NCBI RefSeq assembly: GCF_047511655.1
Contig: NC_133390.1
Coordinates: forward strand, 166,444,583-166,508,582
Reading direction: 5' to 3'
DNA length: 64,000 bases
DNA from: Castor canadensis
Lineage: Eukaryota; Chordata; Mammalia; Rodentia; Castoridae
In this document: one piece after another, positions 34,505-45,354 of the stretch
Layout: every line of letters starts with the position of its first letter
Position numbering within the stretch: position 1 is the first letter of the stretch
Notes under the pieces: generated by a model
Seen by the model: the letters and a program-made list of their open reading frames with translations, nothing else
The model's database searches: none
Told to the model about the DNA's origin: nothing
Translations under genes and position numbers: made by a program

Positions 34505-35060
34505 CTGGGGGACACGCACATAACAGCCCCGCCGACGGGCACGTGCCCCTTCACACCGATACCCTCGCGGTCACACACACGCCCTGAGTTGTTCTGGTCA
34601 CAGGCAGAAGTCACCCCGACAGTCACTCGGACGACGACATAGTGACACACTCACCCACGCCTCTCATTCCCTAGCTGACGCACAGTGACCCACTGCTACA
34701 CAGACAGCCATGCACTACTTGCCCTGTCTTTACCGTCCCACACAAGTCAGCTTGACAGTCATTTATACACAACGACTTGCAGTCACTCGCCCACGTACAG
34801 GCACACTACCAGACACAAGTCACACAGCCACACACATTATGTCGCCACACACACTGTTATATGCCCCTGTCAGCTGTCACACCTAGTTACAGATGGGGAC
34901 GGTCACACAAAGAAGTCTCTGCGACAGTCACAGCTCATACAATGACTCACACAAGCGCGCACTGCCACACACAGCCACCCCTGGACGGTGAACCGCAGAT
35001 ACAAATCGCCCTGATGGTCACACAGTCACACGCGGTCACACCCAGGGACAGCCACAGGCT
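34505..35060 (+). repeat. Degenerate CA-rich array in TOX2 intron 1
   Basis: About 550 bases filled with irregular cacac, gtcacac and cagtcaca units on the + strand, for example near 34568, 34655, 34800-34850 and 35015-35045. It is a decayed CA/GTCACAC minisatellite rather than a pure microsatellite. It begins about 130 bases after the exon 1a donor. CA-rich RNA is the known ligand of hnRNP L; a role here is inference. Confidence 0.75.
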
Positions 35061-35157
35061 CCACATTGCCCTTCATTTCCTAACCACCCCCCCATACACA
35101 CACCTTGGTCACCCACTCTCCCGCGTCGAGGTTTTAACTTCTCGACGTAGCCGCGCA

Positions 35158-35813
35158 CTAATTGGGCTGTATACTAATTGGCTGTCACTGCCCAGCGGCG
35201 CCTTCGATTCCGAGTTGGCAATGACCAATCAAGGCCTGTCCCCTCCCGGGAACGGTGAGCGGGAGTCCCTCCAGACTGGGGCTGAAGCCAGGGGCATATC
35301 CCTACCCCATTTTTCCAAGATCGCGGTCCCCACCCCTAGCCAGGTCTAGTGGGCTGCGCAGCGCCCCACTAGTTCTTGCGCGTCAGAGGCTTGCGCGTCT
35401 CCAACCCCGGACAGGAGGTCCAACCCCCGCTCCCCCGCGGAGCCCAACCCGGATGCTTAGGGTCAGTCCCGAGGTCCGCGTCCTTTTTCCTATCGGGGAA
35501 GGGAACTTTCAAACTTAGTTGGGAAGCCAGAAGGTCAGCGGGTCTGCGGGTCTGTGCCTCGGTCTGTGGCCGGTAGGAGCCGAGCGTGGCTTTTCGTCAC
35601 TCGGAGCCCGGATTGAACAGCGCGCGTGGGTTTGTTTCCCCGCCGCCCAAGCGCAGACGCGCGGGCTCCGCGGCGCTGCGTGGTGAGTGCGCCTCGGGTG
35701 GCTGGATCGGCGCCCCTATCCGGGTCTCTCCCGTTCCCCATTGGTTTTTCGCCTAGCCCCTTGCAGTGGGGATGCAGTGTGCGTGTGGGTGGGTGGGGGT
35801 GTCCGGCGCCAAT
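35158..35813 (+). promoter_or_regulatory. CCAAT-box cluster in the intronic CpG lobe
   Basis: Five CCAAT boxes: inverted at 35161-35165, 35177-35181 and 35740-35744, direct at 35225-35229 and 35809-35813. Three fall within 70 bases. They lie in CpG-rich sequence without repeats. NF-Y binding and promoter activity are inference. A 7-bp inverted repeat (cgtcgag/ctcgacg) at 35124-35147 is just upstream. Confidence 0.5.
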
Positions 35814-35850
35814 CGCTGGGCCTCCCTGGGCCTTGCCAAGTGCGTCCTCA

Positions 35851-37329
35851 GGCCCTAAGTAAAGCCCTCTGCAGTTTGCCCACGGTGGTGGGGAATGGAG
35901 AGGGGCGGGGAAGGAGGGTCTGGGCCTCCAGGGTCTGGAAGGTCCTGGGGCAGAGGTGGGTGGCAGGCGATCTCACTGTGGGTTGGGTGATTATCTTTTG
36001 TCTATTGACCAGCAAAGTTCGTGAGAGGGGGATGGTATACCCTTGAGAGAAGGCAGGTTCACGAGCTGCTTCCAGTCTGAGGGAGGGAAAATAGAATAAA
36101 AGTAGCGAGTGGAGTTTTCAAGGGGAGGAGAGTGGGTGTACAGGGAGCTGGTGGTCTTTGACCACTGGCTTTGTTACTTTTCACATATCAAGTGTGCTAG
36201 GTAGGTTCTAGCCTCAGCGTTGGGGGCATGGGTGGGGATTGGGGATTGGGTGGGTAGGTGGGCTTTGCCCAGAGGAGGCTTCTTTGAGGGTGGTGTTTCT
36301 ATAAATCCCCGTCAGAGTGGGGCGGGCCCAGATCAAGGCCTATGAGAGGCCCTGCCTTATTCTGAGTCTCTATAAAGCTCTGACTCAGCACCCGAACCAT
36401 CGAGAAACCTGAGGGGAGGGCTCACGCGGGGAGGCCGTGAGAAACGGGTTTTTATCTGTGATCTAGGACCCCTGGCCTGTAGCTGAGGATGTGTCTAGAG
36501 TAGGGGGTCAGGCTGGGCCACCGGGGTGAGTAAAAAGGTCTCACCTTGTGCTTGAATGTGAGCTCTGCTACTCAGTCCTTCAGGCTTGGGGGAAGGTGGG
36601 GGTGAGGGGGCTTGGCTAGGCTAGGACCAGAATCTTGTTAGTGGCTATGGTCTTCAGTGGTAGTGGCTGGGGACTAGGGTACGATTGTGACCAAGGACTC
36701 CCTTTTCTGGCACTGAAGGCTCATGGTAAGGGGTCAGGGAGGAAAATGCCCAGGCTTCGTCTTTACTGGTCATTATCAGAGCTGGAGGGGAGACTGAGGC
36801 CTAAGGTGCTGTAATGATGACATTTGGGGACTTGCAGCAGAGGGGGCTGCAGAGCCAGGATGCAGACCACACATGGGGGGCTCTGTCCCTCAAGCTCCGA
36901 CAAGAGGCTTGTCCCACAGGGACCCAGGCCTTCGGAATACAAGGGCAAGCATTTGTCCAAGTGATGTGGGACAACTATGGGGCAGTTGACCTGGAAGGGC
37001 ACTTGGCGACCGTCCCCTTGGTGACCGTCCCCTTGGCGACCAGCCCCTTAGCAATCCTCTACAAAGAAATTCCTAGCCTCTTTAAACCAAAGTCATGAGC
37101 AGTAGTTGTTCTTTTGGTGTCTTTTGTTTGAGAAAATACACAATGAAAACAAGGTATTGTGGTTTCACTTTTGCTTTGAAATAGATGTGCTTTATATTAA
37201 TTATTATAATATTAGCAGGCATTAGAAAAATTGACTAGGCACATTACTTATTTAACATAAAAATAGTGCTTGGTAAACAGGTGCCTGTGCTCCTTTGGGC
37301 CCCAGGATCCAGGGTCCTATGATGGGAAC
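35851..37329. other. Unassigned TOX2 intron 1 sequence
   Basis: G-rich unique DNA with no repeat recognised except the 15-bp minisatellite at 37003. A 94-codon open frame across 36814-37098 is not recognised. Confidence 0.4.
37003..37047 (+). repeat. 15-bp tandem repeat, three copies
   Basis: ttggcgaccgtcccc, ttggtgaccgtcccc and ttggcgaccagcccc in immediate succession, each differing from the first by at most one or two bases; a partial fourth starts ttagcaa. Confidence 0.9.
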
Positions 37330-37460
37330 CATTGATTCCCTCCTTCATCTTTGCTCCATAAAAGGAGAAACTGAGTCATAGTGAACTCACAGGTTATACA
37401 GCAAGTGAAGAGCAGAGCTGTGGCCTGAACCCAGTTTGTTGACTCCCACCAGGACACTAG
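37330..37460 (-). mobile_element. MIR SINE, antisense
   Basis: 'ggagaaactgagtcatagtg' and 'acagcaagtgaagagcagag' match the antisense MIR core. Confidence 0.65.
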
Positions 37461-37679
37461 TCTGGCCTCCCTATGAATCTCTGTCATGGTTTGGGGGCTG
37501 GAGGCCTGAGACTTCCATCCTAAGATAACTGTGAATCCTTTCATTCAGATTTTGGCAAGGCATTTTACCAGGCTGGGGGGTTGCTGGGGACTCCCTACTC
37601 AACCCCAGCAGATGTGTGTGGGCATTGGAATTAGGTGAGCCTCGTTTCACATCTCCATTTGTGGCTTTGTGACTTAGGG

Positions 37680-38180
37680 CAAAATTATTTTTATCTCATC
37701 TTTTACTGAGATATGATTTAATATGATAAAATACAGATTTTAAGTGTTCAGTTCTACAAGTTTTGACAAATATAAATGCCCATATAACTACTAACCCATT
37801 CTGAATATAGAATATATTCTCTTCTCAGTCATCATCCTCATCCCCTCCCCCCCAGTGGCAATTTCTTATCTGCTTTCTGTTACCAATGCTTAACTTAAGT
37901 TCAATTTAGCTTATTAACTGTATTTAAGTTCTAGAGCTTCATATGTAGTATAAACATTTTTGTGTCTGCCTTCTTTTTGCTCAACATGTCTTCAAGATCC
38001 ATGCTTGCTGGTGTGTGTGTGGTTTGTTCAGTCTTATTGCTGAGTAATGTTACATGTATGAATGTAGCACAATTGGTTTGTTCATTCACCTGCAGAATGG
38101 GCATTTGGGTTTGTTTCCAGGTTGGAGAAACTATAAATAAAGCTGCTATGAACATTCTTGTATGAGTCTTTTTGTGTGAG
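37680..38180 (-). mobile_element. Old L1M 3' region, antisense
   Basis: 'ttttactgagatatgattta', 'cttcaagatccatgcttgct' and 'aataaagctgctatgaacat' match antisense L1M. The frames crossing it are not host genes. Confidence 0.68.
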
Positions 38181-38359
38181 GGGCAAATTATCTAATGCCA
38201 CTGAGCCTTGGTACCCCTTTGAGAACACTACTTTCCTCTGAGGCTCAGGAGGTTAAGTCAGGGGATGGAGGCTGGGACAATTCTTGCCACATACCAGCTA
38301 TTAATCAGATAATGATGGTATTAACCATCTGGGACTTATTCCAATAAGAGGCTTAGCTT

Positions 38360-38480
38360 CTCTGTACCAAGCATCCTTCGTCCCTGGCCTAAACATCCTT
38401 CAAGGCCAACCTGAGCCCCACCTTCCCCATGTGGTGGTTTGTGGCCCACAGCCTTCTCTCTTCAGGCTCTCCCAAGAACT
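38360..38480 (+). mobile_element. L2 LINE fragment, sense
   Basis: 'aaacatccttcaaggccaac' and 'tctcttcaggctctcccaag' are L2-like. Confidence 0.45.
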
Positions 38481-38509
38481 AGTAGTGTGTGGAATGTGGC
38501 ACATTCTGC

Positions 38510-38821
38510 CATCCATCATTCAATTGACAAATATTTATTGATCATTTCTTTGTGCTGGGCACTGTGCTAGACAACTGATGCTAGAGTAGTGAACAAAAGT
38601 GTCTCAAATTGCTTCCCTCAGAAGCTGCCATTAGTGTAGGAAGTTATAGTTGTAAATACATGGTTGAGATATGTGGTATTCTGGTTGACAATAATACAGC
38701 TTCAGAGAAATATGAAGCAGGGAAGAGGATTAGGGGAGCCAAGGCCTGGGACTGGCTTGCAATGCTAAATAGGGAGGTTGAGGAAGCCTTTCTGATCCAG
38801 ACAGGCATTATGCAGATCTGA
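38510..38821 (-). mobile_element. L2 LINE 3' end, antisense
   Basis: 'caatatttattg'-type start at about 38529, then 'gggcactgtgctagacaact' and 'gaggaagcctttctgatcca', matching the antisense L2 end. Confidence 0.72.
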
Positions 38822-38990
38822 CACACTTTTAAAAACAGATTCCTGGGCTCCAGCTCCAGATATCCTGATTCTTTTGGTCTGAGGAAGGGCTCTGAGAATT
38901 TGCATGTCTAGTGAACCCCCAGGTGATGGTACTGCTGGTTTGGGGCCACACTGTGTCCGGGGTGTAGTGGTGGTTTGGCTGTTTGTGTAC
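38822..38990 (+). mobile_element. MER5A relic
   Basis: 'aaaaacagattcctgggctc', 'gctctgagaatttgcatgtc' and 'ccccaggtgatggtactgct' follow MER5A. Confidence 0.7.
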
Positions 38991-39085
38991 AGGTTTTTGT
39001 GGGCTTCTGGCAGCAGGAACCATGCCCAGCACTGGGCACAATGCCTCCTCGTAATTGCTCAGTAAATACATGCTGGTGGGTGAAT
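38991..39085 (+). mobile_element. L2 LINE terminus, sense
   Basis: 'cccagcactgggcacaatgc' then 'gctcagtaaatacatgctgg' and 'gggtgaatga' at the end. Confidence 0.6.
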
Positions 39086-39713
39086 GATTCCTCTGTCCAC
39101 CCACACTACTCTGGGCACAGCATTGTGGGAGGATGGGGAGCTAGAGAAACTTGGTTACTGAATGGTTGGAGTCTCCTTTGGGTAAAAATCCATGAGATGA
39201 GACTTGTTGTTACTGCCTTACCTGGACTTAAGGGATCTGAGGCCTGTGTAGCATCTCTGGGGATGAGAGTTCCATGGCTTCCTTCTGCAGGAGACAGGTG
39301 GCTGTGGGTGGACCTTGTAGAAGGATCCCTGGGTGGGATGAGCTGTGAGCCGGCATGGTTGGAATTAGCTCTGGAAGGTGCCTGAATCTCTGTTTGAGAC
39401 CTCTTCTTTACTTTCCATCTAAAAATGTACTCTATCTGTCCTGGAGGCTCCTCCAGGACCACGCTTTGCATGTCACAAGCATCAGCCCAGGCTGGGCATT
39501 GCCCACCCTGTTGCTGGGTCACCTTGAACATGTCAGTGCCCTTCTTTGGATCTCTGTTCCCTTGTGTGCAGAGGGGCAGAAAACCAGTGGCCATCAGCCA
39601 CACAGGACAGTGTGGTGAGGAGATATAATGAAATGAAGGCTGGAGATGTCCTTTATAACTGTGGCAAGGACACTCCTCCTGCCAGGGGATGAGGATAATG
39701 CTTTTTGAGGAGT
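39086..39713. other. Unassigned intronic stretch
   Basis: A MIR-like piece at about 39512-39590 ('gctgggtcaccttgaacatg'). Overlapping open frames up to 165 codons are not recognised. Confidence 0.4.
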
Positions 39714-40139
39714 GTATTAGTCAGCTTTTCATTACCATAACAAAATACCTGAGACAGGCTAACTTTATAAGAGCAGTTTATTTGGTTCAGAGTTTTGGAG
39801 ACTGAAAGTCCAAAGGACACAGCACAGGTCCTGTGAAAGCTACCCCTGGACTGCATCACACTGTGGCTTGGACAGCAGTGGTGGGAGCATGTGATTCCAT
39901 CTCAAACCACAGGCAGAGGGCTGGGAGGGACAAGGCTTTCTCATTTTATAACAACTCTCTCCTGAGAACTACCAATGGGGGTGGGGTGGGGTGTGTGCTC
40001 ACAGACCTACCTCATGCCTGCACTGACCTAAGGACCTCCCCCTGGGCCCCATCTCTTTAAGGTTCCACCCCCTCCTAGGACTGCCTCTCTGGTCCAAGCT
40101 CCAGTCACCTTTGCAGGGACACATATCCAAGCCATAGCA
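39714..40139 (-). mobile_element. Complete MaLR-type solo LTR, antisense
   Basis: About 426 bases from tgtattagtcagcttttcat to aagccatagca. It includes 'aaaatacctgagacaggcta', 'ccatctctttaaggttccac' and the reversed LTR end. Fossil LTR without coding sequence; it appears younger than the others here. Confidence 0.7.
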
Positions 40140-40239
40140 AGGAGAGGGGCCTGCATGTGCATCGGAGGGCAGGAACCACTATCTGCCTTTACTTTTGTAA
40201 ACCGTATCTGGTCAATCCTGGTCTGAAAAATTAAATGGA

Positions 40240-40450
40240 TGACTCCAGAAACAATAAGTTATAAATAACTTTTATTACAGTATATTTTGTAATTGTTTTA
40301 TCTTATTATTTGTTGTTATTATTGTGCCTAATTTATAAATTAAACTTTATCATAGGTATGTATAGGAAAAATATAGTATTTATAGGGTTTAGTACATCTG
40401 CTGGGAGGGGTCTTGAGACGTATCTGTAAATGGGGAGGGTGACTGTCATA
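40240..40450 (+). mobile_element. Tigger/MER2-like DNA transposon end
   Basis: 'tttataaattaaactttatc', 'taggtatgtataggaaaaat' and 'ttagtacatctgctgggagg' recall a pogo-class relic. Family uncertain. Confidence 0.5.
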
Positions 40451-41751
40451 TTCCCAGAGTGGGTCTGGCCTATGGGTGCATAACAAATACTTGCTGAATG
40501 AATGAATGAGTGAATACATGACTTCTGGGCTGTCCAGTTGCCCCCCTGTACTTTAGTACTCAGCCTCTGGTTGGCTCCTATAATGTGAAGAGTGTGGTGA
40601 GCACATGTAGTCTGGGGCAGGGCAGGGACCAAAAGTCTTTTGGGTTTTCCTAGAGGCTTTCCCCTGAGCAGACCCAGCAGGGAGAGCCCCTGAGTCTGTG
40701 TCTCATGAATCCCCTGCTTTGTGGCTGCTGCCCAGTGTTTGCATGGGGAGATCTGTTTCGTTGCCCTGATTTCTTAGAGCTGGTTCCAGGATTGAGAGCG
40801 GTGTGGATTCTGGAACTCAGCAGACCTGGCTTTGAATGCTGCCTCCATCGTCATCAGTGCAGGTAACTTGTCCACGTGGTTATCCCCTCACCTGCATAAT
40901 GGCACGTCAGTAGCTCCCCCATGGAGCTGCCTGGTTGGGCGCAGATCATGATGTACTGCCCTGGCCCCAGCAGGAAATGTGCTCCTTTGCTTTCAAAAAG
41001 AGAAGCCAGCACCTTAGAGTTAAAATGCTGAACAAAGCACCTGCTACTGGAGGTGGGGCCTCCCAGTCCAACCCTGTGAAGGGCAGTGCCTGGCTTCCTA
41101 ACTTGGTGCTCCCCTCTAGGAGAGAAAGTGAGTTGGAAGCAGGGAGAACTGGCTCAAGTAGAAGCTGCACCATTCACTGGCTTGACCTGGTGACCTTGGG
41201 CATACCATTTAGCCATTCCAGATTTTGGTTTTCCCATGTGCACCAGGGTTAGGGATGTTTTTCCCCAAGATGCTTCCCTGTTACTTCCCTGTGCCCCCAC
41301 CCCATCCCACCCCCGCACTCATCTCCCCACCTGTGGGAGTGTCAGATGCTTGCCCAGGGCGACTCCTGGCAACCATGTCCAGATGGTTCAGGAGTTAGGC
41401 ATGGGCAGCCCTGCCTGCTGCAGAGCTCGATGTCTTTCATCAGTAACCGTGAGACTGGCCAGCCTCTCCCTGTGCCCAAACATGCTTCCCTCACTCTTGT
41501 ACAGGTGCACACCTCGTGCCATCGTCCCCCTCCCCAAATCAACCTCCTCTGAGCACCTCTCCATTTCAGAGTGTGTTTGCAGGAAACCCAATGTAAGATT
41601 CTCCCCATGGGTAGGGACACTACCTGAAGAATCTATAGGGGGCTTGGGAAGGCCACCTAACTGTGCCCAAGCTTGGGCTACATGCCCCAGGCCAGTAGTA
41701 CATCCCCACTGTCCAAGGCGGGCAGATCCTCCCGTGTTCTAGTCTGGAATT
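40451..41751. other. Mostly unassigned intronic stretch
   Basis: MIR pieces at about 40795-40905 ('agacctggctttgaatgctg') and 41160-41225 ('tgacctggtgaccttgggca'). The rest is unique, with C-rich segments near 41290-41330. Confidence 0.45.
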
Positions 41752-41895
41752 AAAAGGTCCAGCCCATTAAGATCAGCCCCAACCCACTTTCCAGCAGTTC
41801 TACTGAATCAGAGTTCCTGTGAGTGGAGCTCAGCAGTCTCTGCGTTAGTTGCCCTCCAGGTAATTCTGTAGGGCTAGCGTTTGAGAAGCAGTGTT
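41752..41895. mobile_element. MER5A-like relic
   Basis: 'tctactgaatcagagttcct' and 'cgtttgagaagcagtg' match MER5A centre and end. Confidence 0.5.
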
Positions 41896-42059
41896 CTGGT
41901 ACCTGGGGGAAGTAAAAAACAAGCTTCTTGAACTTTCCAATCAGCAGAAGATGAGAGAGTCGTGGAGGACATCTGAATTGGCAATATGCAACCTTCGTCC
42001 TTCTGTACCCACCGCTGGCTTCTAGGCCTTTCTCTACTTGAAACACAACAGGCTGGGTG

Positions 42060-42405
42060 CTGAGTGTCTTATGACTGCCCCTGTGATGTCTCTGCCTCTC
42101 CCTCCTGGGCTGACATTCCCCTAAACACCTTTGCAAGGGCTGCTCCATCTGCCTGGAACCCCCTCCTTCCACCCTATGAGCCCTCTACTTGCTGTTTCCC
42201 TAAGACTCAGCTGTGGGAAATCTCACTCGGGGCACTGTTAATTGCCCCAGACAATTTGATGATTAATTACTGCTCTACATTTTGAGCTAGTAGGCCACAG
42301 ATCCACGTAGCTTTTCTTCTGGTAAATACAACTTTGCCAGAGTTATCAGGACAGGGCTGAATCTCCAGCACTGAGCACGCAGTAGGCACTCAATAAAAAC
42401 CCAAT
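42060..42405 (+). mobile_element. L2 LINE 3' end, sense
   Basis: 'tgcctggaaccccctccttc' and 'gcacgcagtaggcactcaat' are diagnostic. The middle is degraded. Confidence 0.72.
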
Positions 42406-42449
42406 AGACATCTGAGAAACCCAGCAGCAAACAGGTCATTAAGCATTTC

Positions 42450-42720
42450 GAGTCTCCAGTCTTCTTGCTTACTCTAGCAGGCCCCAGAAATCCCAGTCGT
42501 CCAGTGGCAGGTTGTAAGCATCAGGGTAATTGATTAAAATTTATCACCCTGTGTTACACAACATCTTTTCACGAAGATATAAAATTACAATTTACCACGA
42601 CTCATTAAGTTAATAATTACCTACAATATGTTTTTATTGCTGCTCCCAAGTCACACTAGAAAAATCACCCTGCGGGTTTGGGTCCCTGTAAATAAGATGA
42701 CCATCAGCCACGTGGATACA
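42450..42720. promoter_or_regulatory. Candidate intronic enhancer block
   Basis: Non-repetitive, AT-rich core (about 42520-42640) with homeodomain-like gtaattgattaaaa, ttaagttaataattac and tttttattgctgc motifs. It sits between an L2 and a MER20-like relic. Regulatory function is inference. Confidence 0.3.
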
Positions 42721-42784
42721 GGATCTACTGATAGGGACACAGGACAGGGAGCTCAGCTCTAGAGTTCTGCTGATCCCTCAGCAC

Positions 42785-42964
42785 CAGTGGTTCTAAATCA
42801 GCACAAAGTCTGAGGACATCTGTGGTTGTCACAGCTTGGAAGGGGACACTACTGGCATCTAGCAGGTAGAGACCAAGTGTGCCACGAAATGCTGCCCAGG
42901 AAAGCCTCCACCACATAGCATGACCAGGTCCCAGACATCCGTTGTGCTGAGGTTGGAAACCAGC
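42785..42964 (+). mobile_element. MER20-like DNA transposon
   Basis: Starts cagtggttctaaatcagcac; contains 'tctgtggttgtcacagcttg' and 'actactggcatctagcaggt'; ends 'gtgctgaggttggaaaccag'. Nearly full length. MER20 is a hAT-Charlie family. Confidence 0.7.
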
Positions 42965-43835
42965 ATTCCAGACTAGAGGGAACTTCCGTAGGTCACATTA
43001 ATCTGAGTTTCTTAGCAACACTAAGGAAGGCAGTGCTGTCCTTAACATCAGCTTCTCTGAGGGCCTTCAGCCAACACCAGGGTCCCCTCACTTGCTCTCT
43101 TCTGGGCTCTGAGTGCCAGCTGCCTCTCTCTTGGTACTTTATGTAGTTAGGAAAATAGCTTTTGTGGGACCTTGTGTTGGGGTGCTGGTCCTTAGTGCAC
43201 ACTGGCTATGCCATCAGTCTGTTCTTTGCTTCTTGGTTTCCAGCTGTCTCTCAGTGTTTCAGATTCGCAGCCTTTTCCTGTTCCCATACTGATTCTTACA
43301 GAGTGAGCCCATTCTCACAGACACTGGTGTGTATCTGGTCAAGAGCATTTATGTGCATGTGTGTGAATCATGAATGTGTATCTAGCTATCATCTATCTAC
43401 CTGTCAACCTATCTATATAGCTAGCTAGATTTATTAGATAGGTAGATCTTTTTTTGGTTACTCTCGTGGTGTTTAGAGGAGAGGGGAGGGGGTAAAAGTG
43501 TGTGTTCTTATCAGCCATCTTGTACAGAAAGCTCTCTCTCACTGATTTTATTTTTAAAATTTGTGGGGGTTTTGGAGAAAAGTAGGATAGAAATGAGCAC
43601 AGATCATTTACTGATTGATAACCACAACTCAGGCTCATTCACTCGTATTACCTCAAGTCTGCCTGAGCACTGTGCCAGGCACAGGCACCCTGTTTTGTAG
43701 GTGAGGAAACTGAGATTTGAATCAAGATACAGAAGTCCCTCTGGAAGCAGAAGATCCGGGGTCCCCTCCCCCAACGTCAGGGGTTTGGGAGAGGGCATGG
43801 GCTAGTCTCTTGGGGGTTTTTTGGTTGTTGTTTGT
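42965..43835. other. Mostly unassigned intronic stretch
   Basis: A tract of tatc/ctat units at 43381-43445 and an antisense MIR at about 43640-43730 ('tgtgccaggcacaggcaccc'). Confidence 0.45.
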
Positions 43836-44411
43836 TTGTTTTTGCTAGTACTGGGGTTTTGAAGTCAGGACCTAGCCCTTGCGAGGTAAGCACTCTATCA
43901 CTAGAGCTATATCTCCAGCCCTTTTAGCTTTAGTTTTGTGTGTGTGTGTGTGTGTGTGTGTGTTTGGGAGGACTGGGATTTGACCTTAGGACTTCACGCT
44001 TGTAAAGTAGGTGCTCTACTGCTTGAACTACACTTCCATTCCATTCTGCTCTGGTTATTTTGGAGATGGGGTCTTGTGAATTAGTTTCCCAGGCTGGCCT
44101 CAAACTGAGGCCCTCCCAATCTCAGCCTCCCAAGTAGCTAGGATTACAGGCATGAGCCACAGGTGCCCAGCTGCTTTATTTTTCAGACAGAGTCTTGTGC
44201 ATTTTGCGCAGACCAGCCTTGGACTTCGATCCTTGGCCCTGTACCTCTCATGTAGCTGGGATTACAGATGTGTACCACCATGCCTGCTTGTTCTTAGAGT
44301 CCTGCTATCTGTTTTTTCTTTTGGTCTGGGATAGCCTTGAGCCTTGATCCTCCTGATCTCATCTCTCAAGAAAGTAGCTGGGATTACAGGCGTGAGCCAC
44401 TTCATCCGGCT
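43836..44411 (-). mobile_element. Tandem cluster of antisense SINEs
   Basis: In order on the + strand: antisense ID (43838-43921), TG microsatellite, antisense ID (43966-44036), B1 (44050-44170), B1 (44172-44290) and B1 (44300-44411). Each B1 shows its own gctgggattacag-like box. Confidence 0.82.
43937..43963. repeat. (TG)n microsatellite
   Basis: About 13 TG units inside the SINE cluster. Confidence 0.95.
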
Positions 44412-45354
44412 TTCCCCTTGCTTTTCCTGTCAAAGCACTGGCTCTTTTGGAGCTGGGGGTTCTCATCTGGGCCTCCCACCTTACTTTTCAACCTCAGACC
44501 TCATTTGCCAATAGGATGCTGCAATACTATAGCTAATTAAAATGTGCTTTATCTTGAGGTTGGGTGTAATTTGCAGGAATGATTTAGAAACTTGTTGGAA
44601 TTGAGTCCAACTCAGTAGTATAACCTAGGGTCAATCGTATGCATAAATTTTATCGTCACACCATGCTGTATTTGGACTTGAACTGAACTTTACCTTGTGG
44701 AAAATGAGCCCTAGGCCTCATGTTGCTTATTTATTCTGCAAATACTTACTGAATGCCCATTGGGTGCATTTACATTATTTTAGGAGCCCTACCCCGTGCA
44801 ACTTGGCCCCATGCTTTCTCTGTAAATTAATTTTTATGCAAAGCCAAGTGGTAGATTCACATATGTCTTTGAGTCTGATGGAAGTACTTGGGTTCCTAGC
44901 CTGACACTTAAAGCTGTGTGAGTTTGGACCTGTCTCTTAGCCTCTCTGTGCCTCTCTTTCCCCATCTAACCATACTCATATCTCCTCTGGGAGATCAAGC
45001 CAGTCATCCCCATTCTCGTTCCTGCTGCCAGGTGCTGTTCAGAACAGTGAATGCAGGCTCCATTCCAGGATTCTCTATCTTTAATAAAGTACAGAATATA
45101 GGGAACTTTTCTGCTCAGGACAGGTGAGTGCTTCTTTAGGTGGGGCATCTCCTGTCTCACCTGTATCAGTTCCTTCATTCTCACTGCAGTTCCCACTGTG
45201 AGCCTGTGAGGGTCACTTACACATTTGGACTCACAAGATAACATGGGCCACCCTTGGCTCCATGTCCTGGAAGGAGGTCCAAGAGGCCCAGGCACTGCCC
45301 TGGCTCCACCAGGACTCCAGCAGAATTAGGCCAGGTGGCTAATAAAGGTGGCAT
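44412..45354. other. Unassigned intronic stretch
   Basis: Non-repetitive except a MIR piece at about 44905-44970 ('cttagcctctctgtgcctct'). 44530-44720 is AT-leaning unique sequence. Confidence 0.4.

Larger units (their letters stand above)
33930..35850 (+). promoter_or_regulatory. TOX2: CpG island over TOX2 exon 1a
   Basis: CpG dinucleotides are frequent here and rare elsewhere in the window. The densest part is 33950-34500. A less dense CA-rich interval (34600-35060) is followed by a second CpG-rich lobe (35100-35830). There is no TATA box near exon 1a, as expected of a dispersed CpG promoter. Edges are set by eye. Confidence 0.85.

Noticed and set aside
33732-34505. 257-codon open frame on the minus strand across the TOX2 promoter
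   Set aside because: It lies in CpG-island DNA where stop codons are scarce, is rich in Gly, Ala, Arg and Pro, and overlaps exon 1a antisense with no recognisable domain.
34374-34523. Read-through of exon 1a into the intron (82-codon frame)
   Set aside because: The GT donor at 34374 and match to TOX2 end exactly at the Lys codon; the following residues are low-complexity Arg/Gly/Pro.
34505-35060. Possible CRISPR-like or regular tandem array
   Set aside because: The CACAC units are irregular, without constant repeats and spacers.
34777-35349. 190-codon + strand frame in intron 1
   Set aside because: The first half translates the CA-rich array (His/Thr/Ser-rich), with no domain and no splice evidence.
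39106-39603. 165-codon minus-strand frame
   Set aside because: Overlaps a MIR-like piece and has no recognisable motif.
41236-41742. 168-codon + strand frame
   Set aside because: Pro/Ser/Cys-rich reading of C-rich intron; competing frames of similar quality on the other strand.
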